DNA of 64,000 nucleotides from Flavobacterium sp. MedPE-SWcel (GTDB lineage Bacteria > Bacteroidota > Bacteroidia > Flavobacteriales > Flavobacteriaceae): contig MPCW01000014.1 in assembly GCA_001874325.1 (NCBI GenBank), positions 1 through 64,000 of the forward strand, given 5' to 3'. This document shows, in pieces, positions 7,004 through 15,503 of the stretch; the stretch's first letter is position 1; the number at the start of each line of letters is the position of its first letter. Below the pieces are notes generated by a model, which searched no databases, had not been told where the DNA came from, and saw only the letters and a program-made list of their open reading frames with translations. A program made the position numbers and the translations under genes.

Positions 7004-7462
7004 ATGAATTTTACACCTTCAAAATTAAATACTTTTGTGTTTTTTAAATTACCATCAGCCTATTGGTGTGGTGTGAGGGTAAAAAAAATATCAGAATCAT
7101 CGTGTGTAGTTGTAGTAAAGCATAAATGGTTTAATCAAAATCCATTTAAGTCGATGTATTTTGCTGTTCAAGCAATGGCAGCAGAACTCTCTACAGGAGC
7201 ATTGGTTATGTATCAGGTAAAAAAAAATAATGATAAAAAAGTTTCGATGCTAGTAGCGAGTAATAAAGCCCGCTTTATTAAGAAAGCTACAGGAGTAATT
7301 ACTTTTACATGTAATGATGGAAATAAGGTAGAGGAGGCTATGAAAAGAGCAATTGAAACTAATGAAGGGCAGACTTTTTGGATGAAATCCATAGGGATTG
7401 ATGAAAAAGGAGATCAAACTTCAGAAATGGAATTTGAATGGAGTATAAAAGTTAAACAATAA
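7004..7462 (+). CDS. DUF4442 hotdog-fold protein (thioesterase-like)
   Basis: The protein (152 aa) matches DUF4442, a branch of the hotdog-fold thioesterase superfamily. Visible features are the early P-S-A-Y-W-C-G-V-R-V-K-K-I strand, N-P-F-K-S-M-Y-F-A-V-Q-A-M-A-A-E-L on the long hot-dog helix, and the following alternating strands that end in FEWSIKVK. It is full length. No signal peptide or membrane segment is present, so it is cytoplasmic. Acyl-CoA thioesterase activity is inferred from the fold only. It stands alone between the CPBP protease and the epimerase genes, both on the same strand but more than 80 nt away. Confidence 0.75.
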   Translation: MNFTPSKLNTFVFFKLPSAYWCGVRVKKISESSCVVVVKHKWFNQNPFKSMYFAVQAMAAELSTGALVMYQVKKNNDKKVSMLVASNKARFIKKATGVITFTCNDGNKVEEAMKRAIETNEGQTFWMKSIGIDEKGDQTSEMEFEWSIKVKQ

Positions 7463-7525
7463 AAGGGAAATCATAAACAATAGTTAAACCACGCTGTTTA
7501 ACAATTAATTAGAACGACCTGATAT

Positions 7526-7533
7526 TATCTTTG
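7526..7533 (+). promoter_or_regulatory. -7 box of the epimerase gene
   Basis: TATCTTTG matches TAnnTTTG and lies 13 nt upstream of the ATG at 7547, which implies a very short leader. The -33 region is A/T-rich without an exact TTG at the usual spacing. Confidence 0.5.
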
Positions 7534-7546
7534 TTAAAAAATAATT

Positions 7547-8455
7547 ATGAAGGTTTTAATCACTGGAGCTACTGGTCTTGTAGGTAAAGAATTAGTGTCG
7601 CTGTTGCTGAAAAACGGGATTCATATTAATTACCTTACCACTTCAAAGAGTAAAATACAAAATAGTCAAAATTATAAAGGGTTTTATTGGAATCCTCGAT
7701 GTGGTATTATAGATAAATATTGCATTGATGGGGTAGATGCTGTAATTCATCTTGCAGGAGCTTCTGTAGCTAAACGCTGGACGAAAGCTTATAAACAAGA
7801 AATAATAGAAAGTAGAGTGTTATCTACTAATATGCTTTTTAGTTTATTAAAAAATGAAGAAAACAACGTAAAACAATTTATTGCAGCATCAGGTGTCGGT
7901 ATATATCCTGATAGTATCGATGCGGTGTATACAGAGCAAGATACAGTAATAGATAATTCCTTCTTAGGTTGTGTAGTAGACAAGTGGGAGAGAGCAGTAG
8001 ATCAAATTAAGAGATTAAATATAAAAGTTTCAAAAGTACGTACAGGTATAGTGTTGTCTGCTAATGGAGGAGCGCTTACAGAGATGGTAAAGCCTGTAAA
8101 TTTATGTGTAGGATCAGCTCTAGGTAATGGTAAGCAAATGCAGTCTTGGATACATATACAAGATTTAATCAACATATATACATTTATACTTCAACACGAT
8201 TTAGAGGGAGTATATAATGCTGTAGCTCCTTATACGGTTACAAATAATAGTTTAATGAAAACTATAAGTAAAACACTTAATAAGCCTTATTTTATGCCAA
8301 ATGTGCCAAAGTTTATGCTACGGCTAATTTTGGGTGAAATGCATACAATATTATTAAGTAGTCAAAATGTCAGCACAAGAAAAATAATAGGTGAAGGTTA
8401 TCAATTCGAACATCTATCATTAGAAAAAGCATTAAAAGATATTTTACATAAATAG
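7547..8455 (+). CDS. TIGR01777-family NAD(P)-dependent epimerase/reductase
   Basis: The 302-aa product is an extended short-chain dehydrogenase. A Rossmann glycine motif, T-G-A-T-G-L-V-G, lies at residues 5-12. Further markers are VIHLAGASVAKRW near 66-78, ASGVGIYP near 123-130, and the family's usual C-terminal NVPKFMLRLILGEM region. This is the TIGR01777 / YfcH (SulA-like) family of uncharacterised nucleotide-sugar epimerase-like proteins; the substrate is unknown. It appears monocistronic, with a short promoter region upstream and a small hairpin (8456-8486) immediately after its stop that may act as a weak terminator. Confidence 0.88.
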   Translation: MKVLITGATGLVGKELVSLLLKNGIHINYLTTSKSKIQNSQNYKGFYWNPRCGIIDKYCIDGVDAVIHLAGASVAKRWTKAYKQEIIESRVLSTNMLFSLLKNEENNVKQFIAASGVGIYPDSIDAVYTEQDTVIDNSFLGCVVDKWERAVDQIKRLNIKVSKVRTGIVLSANGGALTEMVKPVNLCVGSALGNGKQMQSWIHIQDLINIYTFILQHDLEGVYNAVAPYTVTNNSLMKTISKTLNKPYFMPNVPKFMLRLILGEMHTILLSSQNVSTRKIIGEGYQFEHLSLEKALKDILHK

Positions 8456-8589
8456 CACAAAAACAATCGTTTCCTTCGTTTTTGTGTTGTCTCGATACAA
8501 TTTTACAACCAAGTTTTAATTTTAATATACCTTCTGGTTTATTTATAGCAGAAGTGCTGTTTTTAAAACAGAAAGATGTCTGTGACAAT

Positions 8590-8621
8590 TTGACATTTTT
8601 TACGTTTTGGCAGTACTTTTG
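8590..8621 (+). promoter_or_regulatory. Promoter of grpE-dnaJ
   Basis: TTGACA (8590-8595) and TACTTTTG (8614-8621, an exact TAnnTTTG) are separated by 21 bp counted from the TTG. The ATG of grpE is 31 nt downstream. No CIRCE-type inverted repeat is visible. Confidence 0.65.
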
Positions 8622-8652
8622 TTTATTGGGAGGAACGTAATATAAACATTAA

Positions 8653-9240
8653 ATGTTCAAGAAAATATTTAAAAACATGAGCCAAGAGAATTCTGAAAGC
8701 CAAGAAAAAGATATTAAAAACGAAGATATAGCTATAGAAAACGAAACAGTTAATGAAAATGAAGCAGAAGCACCAGAAGTAGAGGAGCTTACTGAAGAAG
8801 AGAAACTGAAAGAAGAATTAGCGAAAGAAAAAGATAAGTTTTTACGTCTTTTTGCAGAGTTTGAAAACTACAAGAAAAGAACTTCTAAAGAAAGAGTAGA
8901 GCTGTTCAAAACAGCTAATCAAGAAGTACTATTGGCGTTATTACCAGTAATGGATGATTTTGATAGAGCTCTTGTAGAGATTGCGAAATCAGAAAATGAA
9001 GAATTGCTTAAAGGAGTAGAGTTAATACATAATAAATTTAGCGATACACTTAAATCTAAAGGATTAGAGCAAGTAGAAGTAAGAACAGGAGATACTTTTA
9101 ATGCTGACTTTGCTGAAGCGATAACTCAAATACCTGCACCATCTGATGATCTTAAAGGTAAGATTGTTGATGTTATAGAAAAAGGGTATAAACTGGGTGA
9201 TAAAATAATACGTTTTCCTAAAGTAGTATTGGGTAATTAA
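8653..9240 (+). CDS. grpE: Nucleotide exchange factor GrpE
   Basis: GrpE releases ADP from DnaK in the cytoplasmic Hsp70 cycle. The 195-aa protein has the usual three parts. An acidic, disordered N-terminus (about 1-55, rich in Glu) comes first, then a long helix (about 55-105) with the LRLFAEFENYKKRTSKE block, then the beta domain with LLALLPVMDDFDRAL and the signature V-I-E-K-G-Y-K-L-G-D-K-I-I-R-F. dnaJ follows 12 nt after the stop, so the two are one operon. A nearby in-frame ATG, 12 codons in, could also serve as start. dnaK is not in the window. Confidence 0.97.
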   Translation: MFKKIFKNMSQENSESQEKDIKNEDIAIENETVNENEAEAPEVEELTEEEKLKEELAKEKDKFLRLFAEFENYKKRTSKERVELFKTANQEVLLALLPVMDDFDRALVEIAKSENEELLKGVELIHNKFSDTLKSKGLEQVEVRTGDTFNADFAEAITQIPAPSDDLKGKIVDVIEKGYKLGDKIIRFPKVVLGN

Positions 9241-9252
9241 AAAGCATAAGCA

Positions 9253-10386
9253 ATGAAGAAAGATTTTTACGAAATATTAGGTATAGATAAGGGAGCAACG
9301 GCTAGTGAAATTAAAAAAGCTTATCGTAAGAAAGCTATTGAATTTCACCCAGATAAAAACCCAGGAAATAAAGAAGCTGAAGAAAATTTTAAGCTTGCAG
9401 CAGAGGCCTATGAAGTACTAAGTGATGCTGATAAGAAAGCGCGTTACGATCAATATGGTCATGCGGCATTCGAAGGCGGTGGCGGAGGTCATGGCGGCTT
9501 TGGCGGAGGTGGTATGAATATGGATGACATATTTAGCCAGTTTGGAGATATCTTCGGAGGCGGCGGAGGCGGCTTTGGTGGTTTCGGCGGCTTTGGCGGC
9601 GGAGGCGGTCAGCGTAGAATGAAAGGAAGTAATCTTCGTATAAAAGTAAAGCTAACGTTAGAAGAAATTGCTAACGGTGTAGAGAAGAAAGTAAAAGTAA
9701 AAAGAAAAGTACAAGCTCAGGGAGTTTCATATAAAACTTGTTCTACTTGTAACGGTAACGGGCAGGTAATGAAAGTTACCAATACTATACTGGGTAGAAT
9801 GCAATCAGCAACTACTTGTCATGTATGTGGAGGTACAGGTCAGACAATAGAATCTAAGCCATCACAAGCTGATGCGCAAGGTATGATACTGGAGGATGAT
9901 GCAGTATCTATTAAAATACCAGCAGGTGTTGTTGATGGAATGCAACTAAAAGTTTCAGGTAAGGGTAATGATGCTCCTGGAGGTAATAGTGTGTCAGGAG
10001 ACCTTATTGTGGCTATAGAAGAGATAGAACACAAGACGCTAAAACGTGAAGGAGAAAATTTACATTTAGATTTATATATTACTTTCCCAGAGGCTGCTTT
10101 AGGTACATCTAAAGAGATAGAAACAGTTGGTGGAAAAGTAAGGATAAAGCTAGAAGATGGGATACAATCAGGTAAGATATTAAGATTAAAAGGTAAGGGA
10201 ATTCCGAGTATAAATAGCTATGGTAATGGAGACCTTTTAGTGCATGTTAATGTATGGACTCCTAGGACTTTAAATAAAGAACAACGTCAGTTTTTTGAGA
10301 AGTCAATGAAGGACGATAATTTCGTTCCACACCCTGAAAAATCAGACAAATCTTTTTTCGAAAAAGTTAAAGATATGTTTTCATAA
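9253..10386 (+). CDS. dnaJ: Co-chaperone DnaJ with a reduced zinc-finger region
   Basis: DnaJ (Hsp40) delivers substrates to DnaK and stimulates its ATPase. The J domain occupies residues 4-68 with HPD at 32-34. A long Gly/Phe-rich linker (about 73-117) follows, encoded by an unusually GC-rich run of GGC/GGA codons. The central domain has only two CxxCxGxG motifs, C163-C166 and C189-C192, where canonical DnaJ has four, so one zinc site instead of two is expected. The C-terminal substrate-binding domains are complete (GDLIVAIEEIEHKTLKREG, TFPEAALGT). The protein is 377 aa with no sign of frameshift, so the shorter finger is a real property and I believe common in flavobacteria. Confidence 0.96.
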   Translation: MKKDFYEILGIDKGATASEIKKAYRKKAIEFHPDKNPGNKEAEENFKLAAEAYEVLSDADKKARYDQYGHAAFEGGGGGHGGFGGGGMNMDDIFSQFGDIFGGGGGGFGGFGGFGGGGGQRRMKGSNLRIKVKLTLEEIANGVEKKVKVKRKVQAQGVSYKTCSTCNGNGQVMKVTNTILGRMQSATTCHVCGGTGQTIESKPSQADAQGMILEDDAVSIKIPAGVVDGMQLKVSGKGNDAPGGNSVSGDLIVAIEEIEHKTLKREGENLHLDLYITFPEAALGTSKEIETVGGKVRIKLEDGIQSGKILRLKGKGIPSINSYGNGDLLVHVNVWTPRTLNKEQRQFFEKSMKDDNFVPHPEKSDKSFFEKVKDMFS

Positions 10387-10414
10387 TTTAAGATAATTTT
10401 ATATATTTGATTTT

Positions 10415-10445
10415 CACTAGTTAACTAGTGGATTTTTCTTTTTCA
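10415..10445 (+). terminator. Possible intrinsic terminator after dnaJ
   Basis: A 16-bp palindrome, CACTAGTTAACTAGTG (10415-10430), is followed by GATTTTTCTTTTT. It has little loop, so it is weaker than the hairpin 27 bp further on. Confidence 0.5.
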
Positions 10446-10456
10446 TAGCAATTTTT

Positions 10457-10488
10457 CCCATCCTTATGTAAATAAGGGTGGGTTTTTT
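10457..10488 (+). terminator. Intrinsic terminator after grpE-dnaJ
   Basis: An 11-bp stem, CCCATCCTTAT (10457-10467) with ATAAGGGTGGG (10472-10482), carries one non-Watson-Crick pair and a GTAA loop. It is followed by six T residues. Confidence 0.85.
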
Positions 10489-10514
10489 AATTAAAGCCTA
10501 TACTTTTCATAACT

Positions 10515-11252
10515 ATGCAAGATCATAAATGCCTGAATTGCGGAACTCCTCTTGGAGGGAAATATTGTTCTGGCTGCGGTCAGAAATCAGATACACACCG
10601 CTTAACATTAAAACATTTTTTAACGCATGAATTGTTACATGGGGTTTGGCATTTAGAAAAAGGTATTATACTTACAGTAAAAGCAGCTTTAATGCGACCA
10701 GGTTATGCTGCATTAGATTATATTGCAGGGAAAAGAGTAAAATATTATAATGTATTTTACTTGATGTTATTGGTTTTAGCAGCGATAATTTTTACAATTA
10801 ATCATTCTTCAGGAACAGAGAGTTTTGATAAAGAATTAATTGAAGACCCTGATGAGATTGCTGAAAAGTTTATAACAGCTATAAAGTATTATATAAAACC
10901 ACTATTGTTTACACTAGTACCTCTGTTAGCTATTAATAGCTTTATCCTGTATAGAAAGTTAAAATTAAATTTTTTAGAACATATTATTGTTTCAGGGTTT
11001 ACTGTACTGGGCATGTTTATAGTTGCTTTGTTATCTGCCATATTGAGCATAAAATATTACCCTGTTACAGATTCTATAAGTAGTGTTTTAGGTTGGGTAG
11101 TGCTTCTATTTCCTGCATTATCACAATATCAAGTTTCTAAATCAAAATACACACTTTTTGGTTTCGGTTGGAGATTAATTATTTCGTTTATCATGTTTGT
11201 AATCGAAATATTCATAATATTATTCCTTTTTGGGGTATATGTAATTAGTTAA
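10515..11252 (+). CDS. DUF3667 membrane protein with N-terminal zinc ribbon
   Basis: The product (245 aa) begins with a four-cysteine zinc ribbon (C6, C9, C18, C21: KCLNCGTPLGGKYCSGCGQ). The DUF3667 segment follows (LTLKHFLTHELLHGVWHLEKG, then ALMRPGYAALDYIAGKRVKYYN). Four or five hydrophobic helices fill the remainder (about 75-95, 120-140, 155-180, 185-205, 215-243). It is an integral membrane protein of unknown function found widely in Bacteroidota. It lies alone between the dnaJ terminators and the ABC transporter genes. Confidence 0.85.
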   Translation: MQDHKCLNCGTPLGGKYCSGCGQKSDTHRLTLKHFLTHELLHGVWHLEKGIILTVKAALMRPGYAALDYIAGKRVKYYNVFYLMLLVLAAIIFTINHSSGTESFDKELIEDPDEIAEKFITAIKYYIKPLLFTLVPLLAINSFILYRKLKLNFLEHIIVSGFTVLGMFIVALLSAILSIKYYPVTDSISSVLGWVVLLFPALSQYQVSKSKYTLFGFGWRLIISFIMFVIEIFIILFLFGVYVIS

Positions 11253-11324
11253 TTTGAAAGGTATTTTTAATTTTTTTCGACATTACATAACATAATTTCT
11301 ACTTTTACATCACAAGAAAAAAAT

Positions 11325-12251
11325 ATGAGTTCAATACTAGAAGTAAATAACGTCGTAAAACAATATGGCGATTATACTGCGCTAAATAATGTTTCATTGC
11401 AAGTCCCTAAGGGAAGTATATATGGGTTACTTGGTCCTAATGGGGCAGGTAAAACCTCACTTATTCGAATCATCAATCAAATAACAATGCCCGATAGTGG
11501 CGAGATATTATTAGATGGCGAAAAACTGAACCCAAATCACGTTGGTCATATAGGTTATATGCCAGAAGAACGAGGGTTATATAAGAGCATGAAAGTAGGA
11601 GAGCAGGCTTTATATTTAGCACAACTAAAAGGATTATCTAAACAAGAAGCTAAGAAGCAGTTAGAGTATTGGTTTGAAAAACTAGAGATACAAGGCTGGT
11701 GGAATAAAAAAATACAAGAGCTATCTAAAGGGATGGCACAAAAAATACAGTTTGTAGTAACAGTATTACATCAACCTAAGTTGCTGATTTTTGATGAGCC
11801 TTTTAGTGGTTTCGATCCTGTTAATGCTAACTTGATTAAAGACGAAATATTAGAGCTTCGAGATAAAGGAGCAACTATTATTTTCTCTACTCACAGAATG
11901 GAAAGTGTAGAAGAACTTTGTGATGATATAGCCTTGATACATCAATCGAATAAATTGATAGAAGGGAAACTTCATGAAGTGAAAAAACAACACAGAAGTA
12001 ATGTATTTGAAGTAGGTATTGCACCACATAATTTTCAAGGATTGTTAGCAGATATTAGTACAAAGTACACCACAAAACAGGCAGACTTTAAAACGCTTGA
12101 TGATGAGCTTAAACTAGAGGTGTCATTACCACAAGGAAGTACATCGCAAGATTTATTGCAATACCTGATGCCACAAGGTAACATAACTCACTTTGTAGAG
12201 AAGATACCAAGTGTAAACGATATATTTATTCAAACAGTAAGTAAAAAATAG
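11325..12251 (+). CDS. ABC transporter ATP-binding protein, NatA-like
   Basis: This 308-aa cytoplasmic ATPase has a Walker A motif, GPNGAGKT, near residues 38-45. A Q-loop, the signature region L-S-K-G-M-A-Q-K near 128-135, Walker B LLIFDEPFSGFDPV near 153-166 and the switch H in STHRMESVEEL follow. About 90 C-terminal residues carry the extra domain often seen in DUF4162-type exporters. The permease gene starts 1 nt after its stop (11325-13554), so the pair forms one exporter, as in NatAB or the ABC-2 families. The substrate cannot be told from sequence; Na+ export or antibiotic efflux are the usual guesses. Confidence 0.9.
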   Translation: MSSILEVNNVVKQYGDYTALNNVSLQVPKGSIYGLLGPNGAGKTSLIRIINQITMPDSGEILLDGEKLNPNHVGHIGYMPEERGLYKSMKVGEQALYLAQLKGLSKQEAKKQLEYWFEKLEIQGWWNKKIQELSKGMAQKIQFVVTVLHQPKLLIFDEPFSGFDPVNANLIKDEILELRDKGATIIFSTHRMESVEELCDDIALIHQSNKLIEGKLHEVKKQHRSNVFEVGIAPHNFQGLLADISTKYTTKQADFKTLDDELKLEVSLPQGSTSQDLLQYLMPQGNITHFVEKIPSVNDIFIQTVSKK

Positions 12252-12252
12252 T

Positions 12253-13554
12253 ATGAGTCTTTCCCTTATTATAAAACGAGAATTTAACTCTAAGGTACGA
12301 AACAAGTCGTTTATTGTAATGACGTTTCTTAGTCCAATACTTGTAGTTGCTATGGGTACATTGGTGGCTTACCTTGCTAATATAAATAATGATGTTGTTA
12401 ATCAAATAGCAATACACGATACGGCTAGTTTATTAAAAACTGATTTTGAAGATACTGATAATGTAAAGTATACTGACCTTTCTGAAATGTCATTAGAAAT
12501 GGTTAAAAAAGAAGTATCAGAAAATGAAAGTTATGAAGGTTTAATTTACGTTCCTCAAACGGATGATATAACAGAACTAGTAGATAAAGTAGAATACATT
12601 AGTACCGATAGTCCGAATCTTGACTTTGTGTCTAACATGGAGCGTGTGGTTAATGATAAACTGACTAAACACAACTTGAAGGAACTAGGGTTTGACTATG
12701 ATAAAATTGAGAACGCAAAAACAAAAGCAACAATACATTTTAGTAAATTTTCTGGAGAAGAAACCTTTAAAGAGGGGAGTATTATAAAGATAGTTATCGG
12801 AGGGGTATTTGGTTATTTAATCATGATGTTTGTAATTATTTATGGTAACATGGTAATGCGTAGCGTTATTGAAGAGAAGACTAATCGTATAATTGAAATT
12901 ATCATTTCGTCAGTAAAACCATTTAAACTGATGATGGGTAAAATTATTGGTACTTCATTTGCGGGAGTATTACAATTTCTTATCTGGACAATATTAGGAC
13001 TTGGGTTATTCTTTATACTAAGTAATGTATTTGGAGTACAAGTAGGTGCAGCATCGGCACAACCTGAAGCAGCAGAAATGTCGAGAGAGGCAATGAATGA
13101 TGCACAATTATATATTAGTGAAGTATTAAAATTACCATTATTTACAATATTCATTTCATTTATAGTCTATTTTATAGGAGGGTTCTTTTTATATAGTTCA
13201 TTATATGCAGCTATTGGAGCAGCGGTAGATAGCGAAACAGATTCGCAGCAATTTCTATTCCCTATTATCATGCCGCTTATGCTAGGGGTATATGTAGGTT
13301 TCTTTACCGTTATAAGCGACCCACATGGTACAGTGGCAACTATATTCTCTATGATACCGCTTACATCGCCTATAGTAATGATGATGCGTATACCGTTTGG
13401 AGTACCAGTTTGGCAACTAATTTTGTCTATGACAATACTTTTCGGAACGTTTTTTGGTGTAGTATGGTTTGCTGCAAAAATATACCGAATAGGTATACTT
13501 ATGTATGGTAAAAAGCCAACGTATAAAGAGTTATTTAAATGGCTTAAATATTAA
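12253..13554 (+). CDS. ABC-2 type permease, NatB-like
   Basis: The product (433 aa) is the membrane partner of the ATPase just upstream. A first transmembrane helix at about 20-42 is followed by a large extracytoplasmic domain (about 43-175). Five further hydrophobic segments follow, near 180-200, 235-260, 298-322, 333-357 and 385-408. The block VMRSVIEEKTNRIIEIIISSVKPFKLMMGKI after the second helix is typical of ABC-2 / NatB permeases. The start is 1 nt after the ATPase stop. The gene appears complete. Confidence 0.9.
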   Translation: MSLSLIIKREFNSKVRNKSFIVMTFLSPILVVAMGTLVAYLANINNDVVNQIAIHDTASLLKTDFEDTDNVKYTDLSEMSLEMVKKEVSENESYEGLIYVPQTDDITELVDKVEYISTDSPNLDFVSNMERVVNDKLTKHNLKELGFDYDKIENAKTKATIHFSKFSGEETFKEGSIIKIVIGGVFGYLIMMFVIIYGNMVMRSVIEEKTNRIIEIIISSVKPFKLMMGKIIGTSFAGVLQFLIWTILGLGLFFILSNVFGVQVGAASAQPEAAEMSREAMNDAQLYISEVLKLPLFTIFISFIVYFIGGFFLYSSLYAAIGAAVDSETDSQQFLFPIIMPLMLGVYVGFFTVISDPHGTVATIFSMIPLTSPIVMMMRIPFGVPVWQLILSMTILFGTFFGVVWFAAKIYRIGILMYGKKPTYKELFKWLKY

Positions 13555-13623
13555 CAAGTACGATTTATTAATAGAGGTTTTTGATAGCTTAAAGAATTCA
13601 ATTGCCTGAGTAATTTATAATAA

Positions 13624-14787
13624 ATGCCTAAAATATTAGTAATAGAAGACGAAGCTGCTATTCGTAGAGTATTAGTGAAAATACTAGCCGAAGAAAATGA
13701 CACCTATGCTGTTGAAGAAGCAGAGGATGGTGTGAAAGGGCTTGAAATGATAAAGAATGAAGATTACGATTTAGTACTCTGCGACATTAAGATGCCTAAA
13801 ATGGATGGTGTTGAGGTGTTAGAAGCTGTAAAGAAGATAAAACCCGAGATACCATTTGTAATGATATCAGGTCATGGTGATCTTGAAACAGCTATACAAA
13901 CAATGCGTTTAGGCGCTTTTGATTATATATCTAAGCCGCCAGATTTAAATCGTTTGTTAAATGCCGTTCGTAACGCACTAGACCGTAAAGTGCTAGTAGT
14001 AGAGAATAAGAGGCTAAAAAAGAAAGTAAGCAAGAATTATAAAATGGTAGGGAATAGCGAACCTATAAACCATATAAAAGAAATAATAGAAAAGGTAGCT
14101 CCTACAGATGCTCGAGTACTTATTACCGGGCCAAATGGTACAGGTAAGGAGCTTGTAGCACATTGGTTACACGAAAAAAGTGAACGATCATCGGCACCAT
14201 TTATAGAGGTTAACTGTGCAGCAATTCCTTCAGAGTTGATAGAGAGTGAGCTTTTCGGTCATGTAAAAGGAGCATTTACCAGCGCTGTAAAAGATAGAGC
14301 AGGTAAGTTTGAAGCTGCTCATAAAGGAACTATTTTCTTAGATGAAATAGGCGATATGAGTATGCCTGCACAAGCAAAAGTATTACGTGCTTTACAAGAG
14401 AACATGATACAGCGAGTAGGTGCAGAGAAAGATATAAAAGTAAACGTTCGTGTGGTAGCAGCCACAAATAAAGATCTTAAAAAAGAGATTGAAGAAGGAC
14501 GTTTTCGAGAAGATTTATATCATCGATTAGCGGTAATACTAGTTAAAGTACCTGCACTGAATGATAGAAGAGATGATATTCCTGTATTAATAGAGCACTT
14601 TGCAGAAAAAATAGCAGGAGAGCAAGGTAGTGCCCCTAAAAAATTTGCAGATAAAGCTGTAAAATTGTTACAAGAATATGATTGGACAGGTAATATAAGA
14701 GAATTACGTAATGTAGTAGAACGTTTAATTATTTTGGGTAGTAATGAAATATCCGAAAATGATGTAAAACTTTTTGCAAGTAAATAA
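13624..14787 (+). CDS. Sigma-54-type response regulator lacking the Fis HTH domain
   Basis: The N-terminal receiver domain (about 1-120) has the acidic pair E8-D9-E10, phosphoacceptor D54 in LCDIKMP, and conserved Ser and Lys (SGH, SKPP). The AAA+ sigma-54 interaction domain (about 140-370) follows. It has Walker A GPNGTGKE near 170, the sigma-54 contact loop as GAFTSA near 215 (usual GAFTGA), Walker B IFLDEIGDM near 238, and R-fingers (GRFREDLYHRL). The protein ends at residue 387 straight after the AAA+ lid (LRNVVERLIILG), so the C-terminal DNA-binding domain of NtrC is absent. Activation without specific DNA binding, or from a partner, is implied. The next gene begins 44 nt downstream. Confidence 0.92.
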   Translation: MPKILVIEDEAAIRRVLVKILAEENDTYAVEEAEDGVKGLEMIKNEDYDLVLCDIKMPKMDGVEVLEAVKKIKPEIPFVMISGHGDLETAIQTMRLGAFDYISKPPDLNRLLNAVRNALDRKVLVVENKRLKKKVSKNYKMVGNSEPINHIKEIIEKVAPTDARVLITGPNGTGKELVAHWLHEKSERSSAPFIEVNCAAIPSELIESELFGHVKGAFTSAVKDRAGKFEAAHKGTIFLDEIGDMSMPAQAKVLRALQENMIQRVGAEKDIKVNVRVVAATNKDLKKEIEEGRFREDLYHRLAVILVKVPALNDRRDDIPVLIEHFAEKIAGEQGSAPKKFADKAVKLLQEYDWTGNIRELRNVVERLIILGSNEISENDVKLFASK

Positions 14788-14831
14788 TTGAGTAATACAT
14801 ATAGTATTATTAATATATAATTTTAGAATAA

Positions 14832-15491
14832 GTGTTTTTAAAAAAAATAAACTCAGATCTTTCAGAAAAGCTTGAAACAGCAGGAATAGTAGTGCCAACT
14901 ACTTTACAAAAGAAGACTTTTGGTATTATTAAAAGTGGAGCTGATTGTGTAATTGCCGCACCGCGTAGTGGTGGTAAAACAACCGCTATAATTATTAGTG
15001 TAATACAACGATTAGAGAAACCTTTTGAAGAGTCTCCTCGTGCACTTGTAATGGCAGAAAACAAAGAGAAAGTACTTGAAATGCAAGAGTTGTTTAAGAA
15101 ACTGAGTAAGTATACAGGTCTTAGAATTTACGGAGTATATGAACAGGGAGATATTGATTATGATAAAAATCAAATATCAGCAGGTATAGATATACTTATC
15201 GGTACACCAGGTATGCTTAATGAGATGTTTTCTGGAGCAGGGTTTGATGTAAACAGGTTAAAGATGTTTATATTAGATGATGCTCATGTTTTATTAAAAC
15301 AAAGACAAGATACTAAAGTGCTTAGAATGTCTGACGGAATTATAAAGACACAACGTATATTCTTTACAGAAACAGTTACCGAACGTGTAGAATCATTGGC
15401 TAATAGAATAATGATAGAGCCAAACTATTTTGAGTTTGAAGATGAAAAGAAAGATGAAGCAGCGGCAGATAATTCAGGTACAGAACAATAA
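14832..15491 (+). CDS. Single-lobe DEAD-box helicase-like ATPase
   Basis: This 219-aa protein resembles only the first RecA lobe of a DEAD-box helicase. It has a Q-motif-like start (PTTLQKKTFGII), Walker A APRSGGKTT (43-51), motif Ia-like VMAENKEK, GTPGMLN (motif Ib region), and a DEAD-like LDDAH (148-152). The second lobe with motifs IV-VI is missing, and an acidic tail ends the protein. The start codon is GTG at 14832. A full helicase activity is therefore unlikely; it could regulate RNA or partner with another protein. It follows the sigma-54 activator and precedes the DUF2007 gene by 12 nt, which suggests one operon. Confidence 0.75.
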   Translation: MFLKKINSDLSEKLETAGIVVPTTLQKKTFGIIKSGADCVIAAPRSGGKTTAIIISVIQRLEKPFEESPRALVMAENKEKVLEMQELFKKLSKYTGLRIYGVYEQGDIDYDKNQISAGIDILIGTPGMLNEMFSGAGFDVNRLKMFILDDAHVLLKQRQDTKVLRMSDGIIKTQRIFFTETVTERVESLANRIMIEPNYFEFEDEKKDEAAADNSGTEQ

Positions 15492-15503
15492 AAAGAGAAC
15501 GAT

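Noticed and set aside
8456..8486. Hairpin CACAAAAAC / GTTTTTGTG after the epimerase gene as a terminator
   Set aside because: The loop is 13 bases and the T-run is part of the stem; too weak to list as a separate feature.
9475..9610. GC-rich glycine-codon run as a sign of horizontal transfer
   Set aside because: It is the Gly/Phe linker of dnaJ; the composition follows from the glycine codons and the flanking sequence is typical of the genome.
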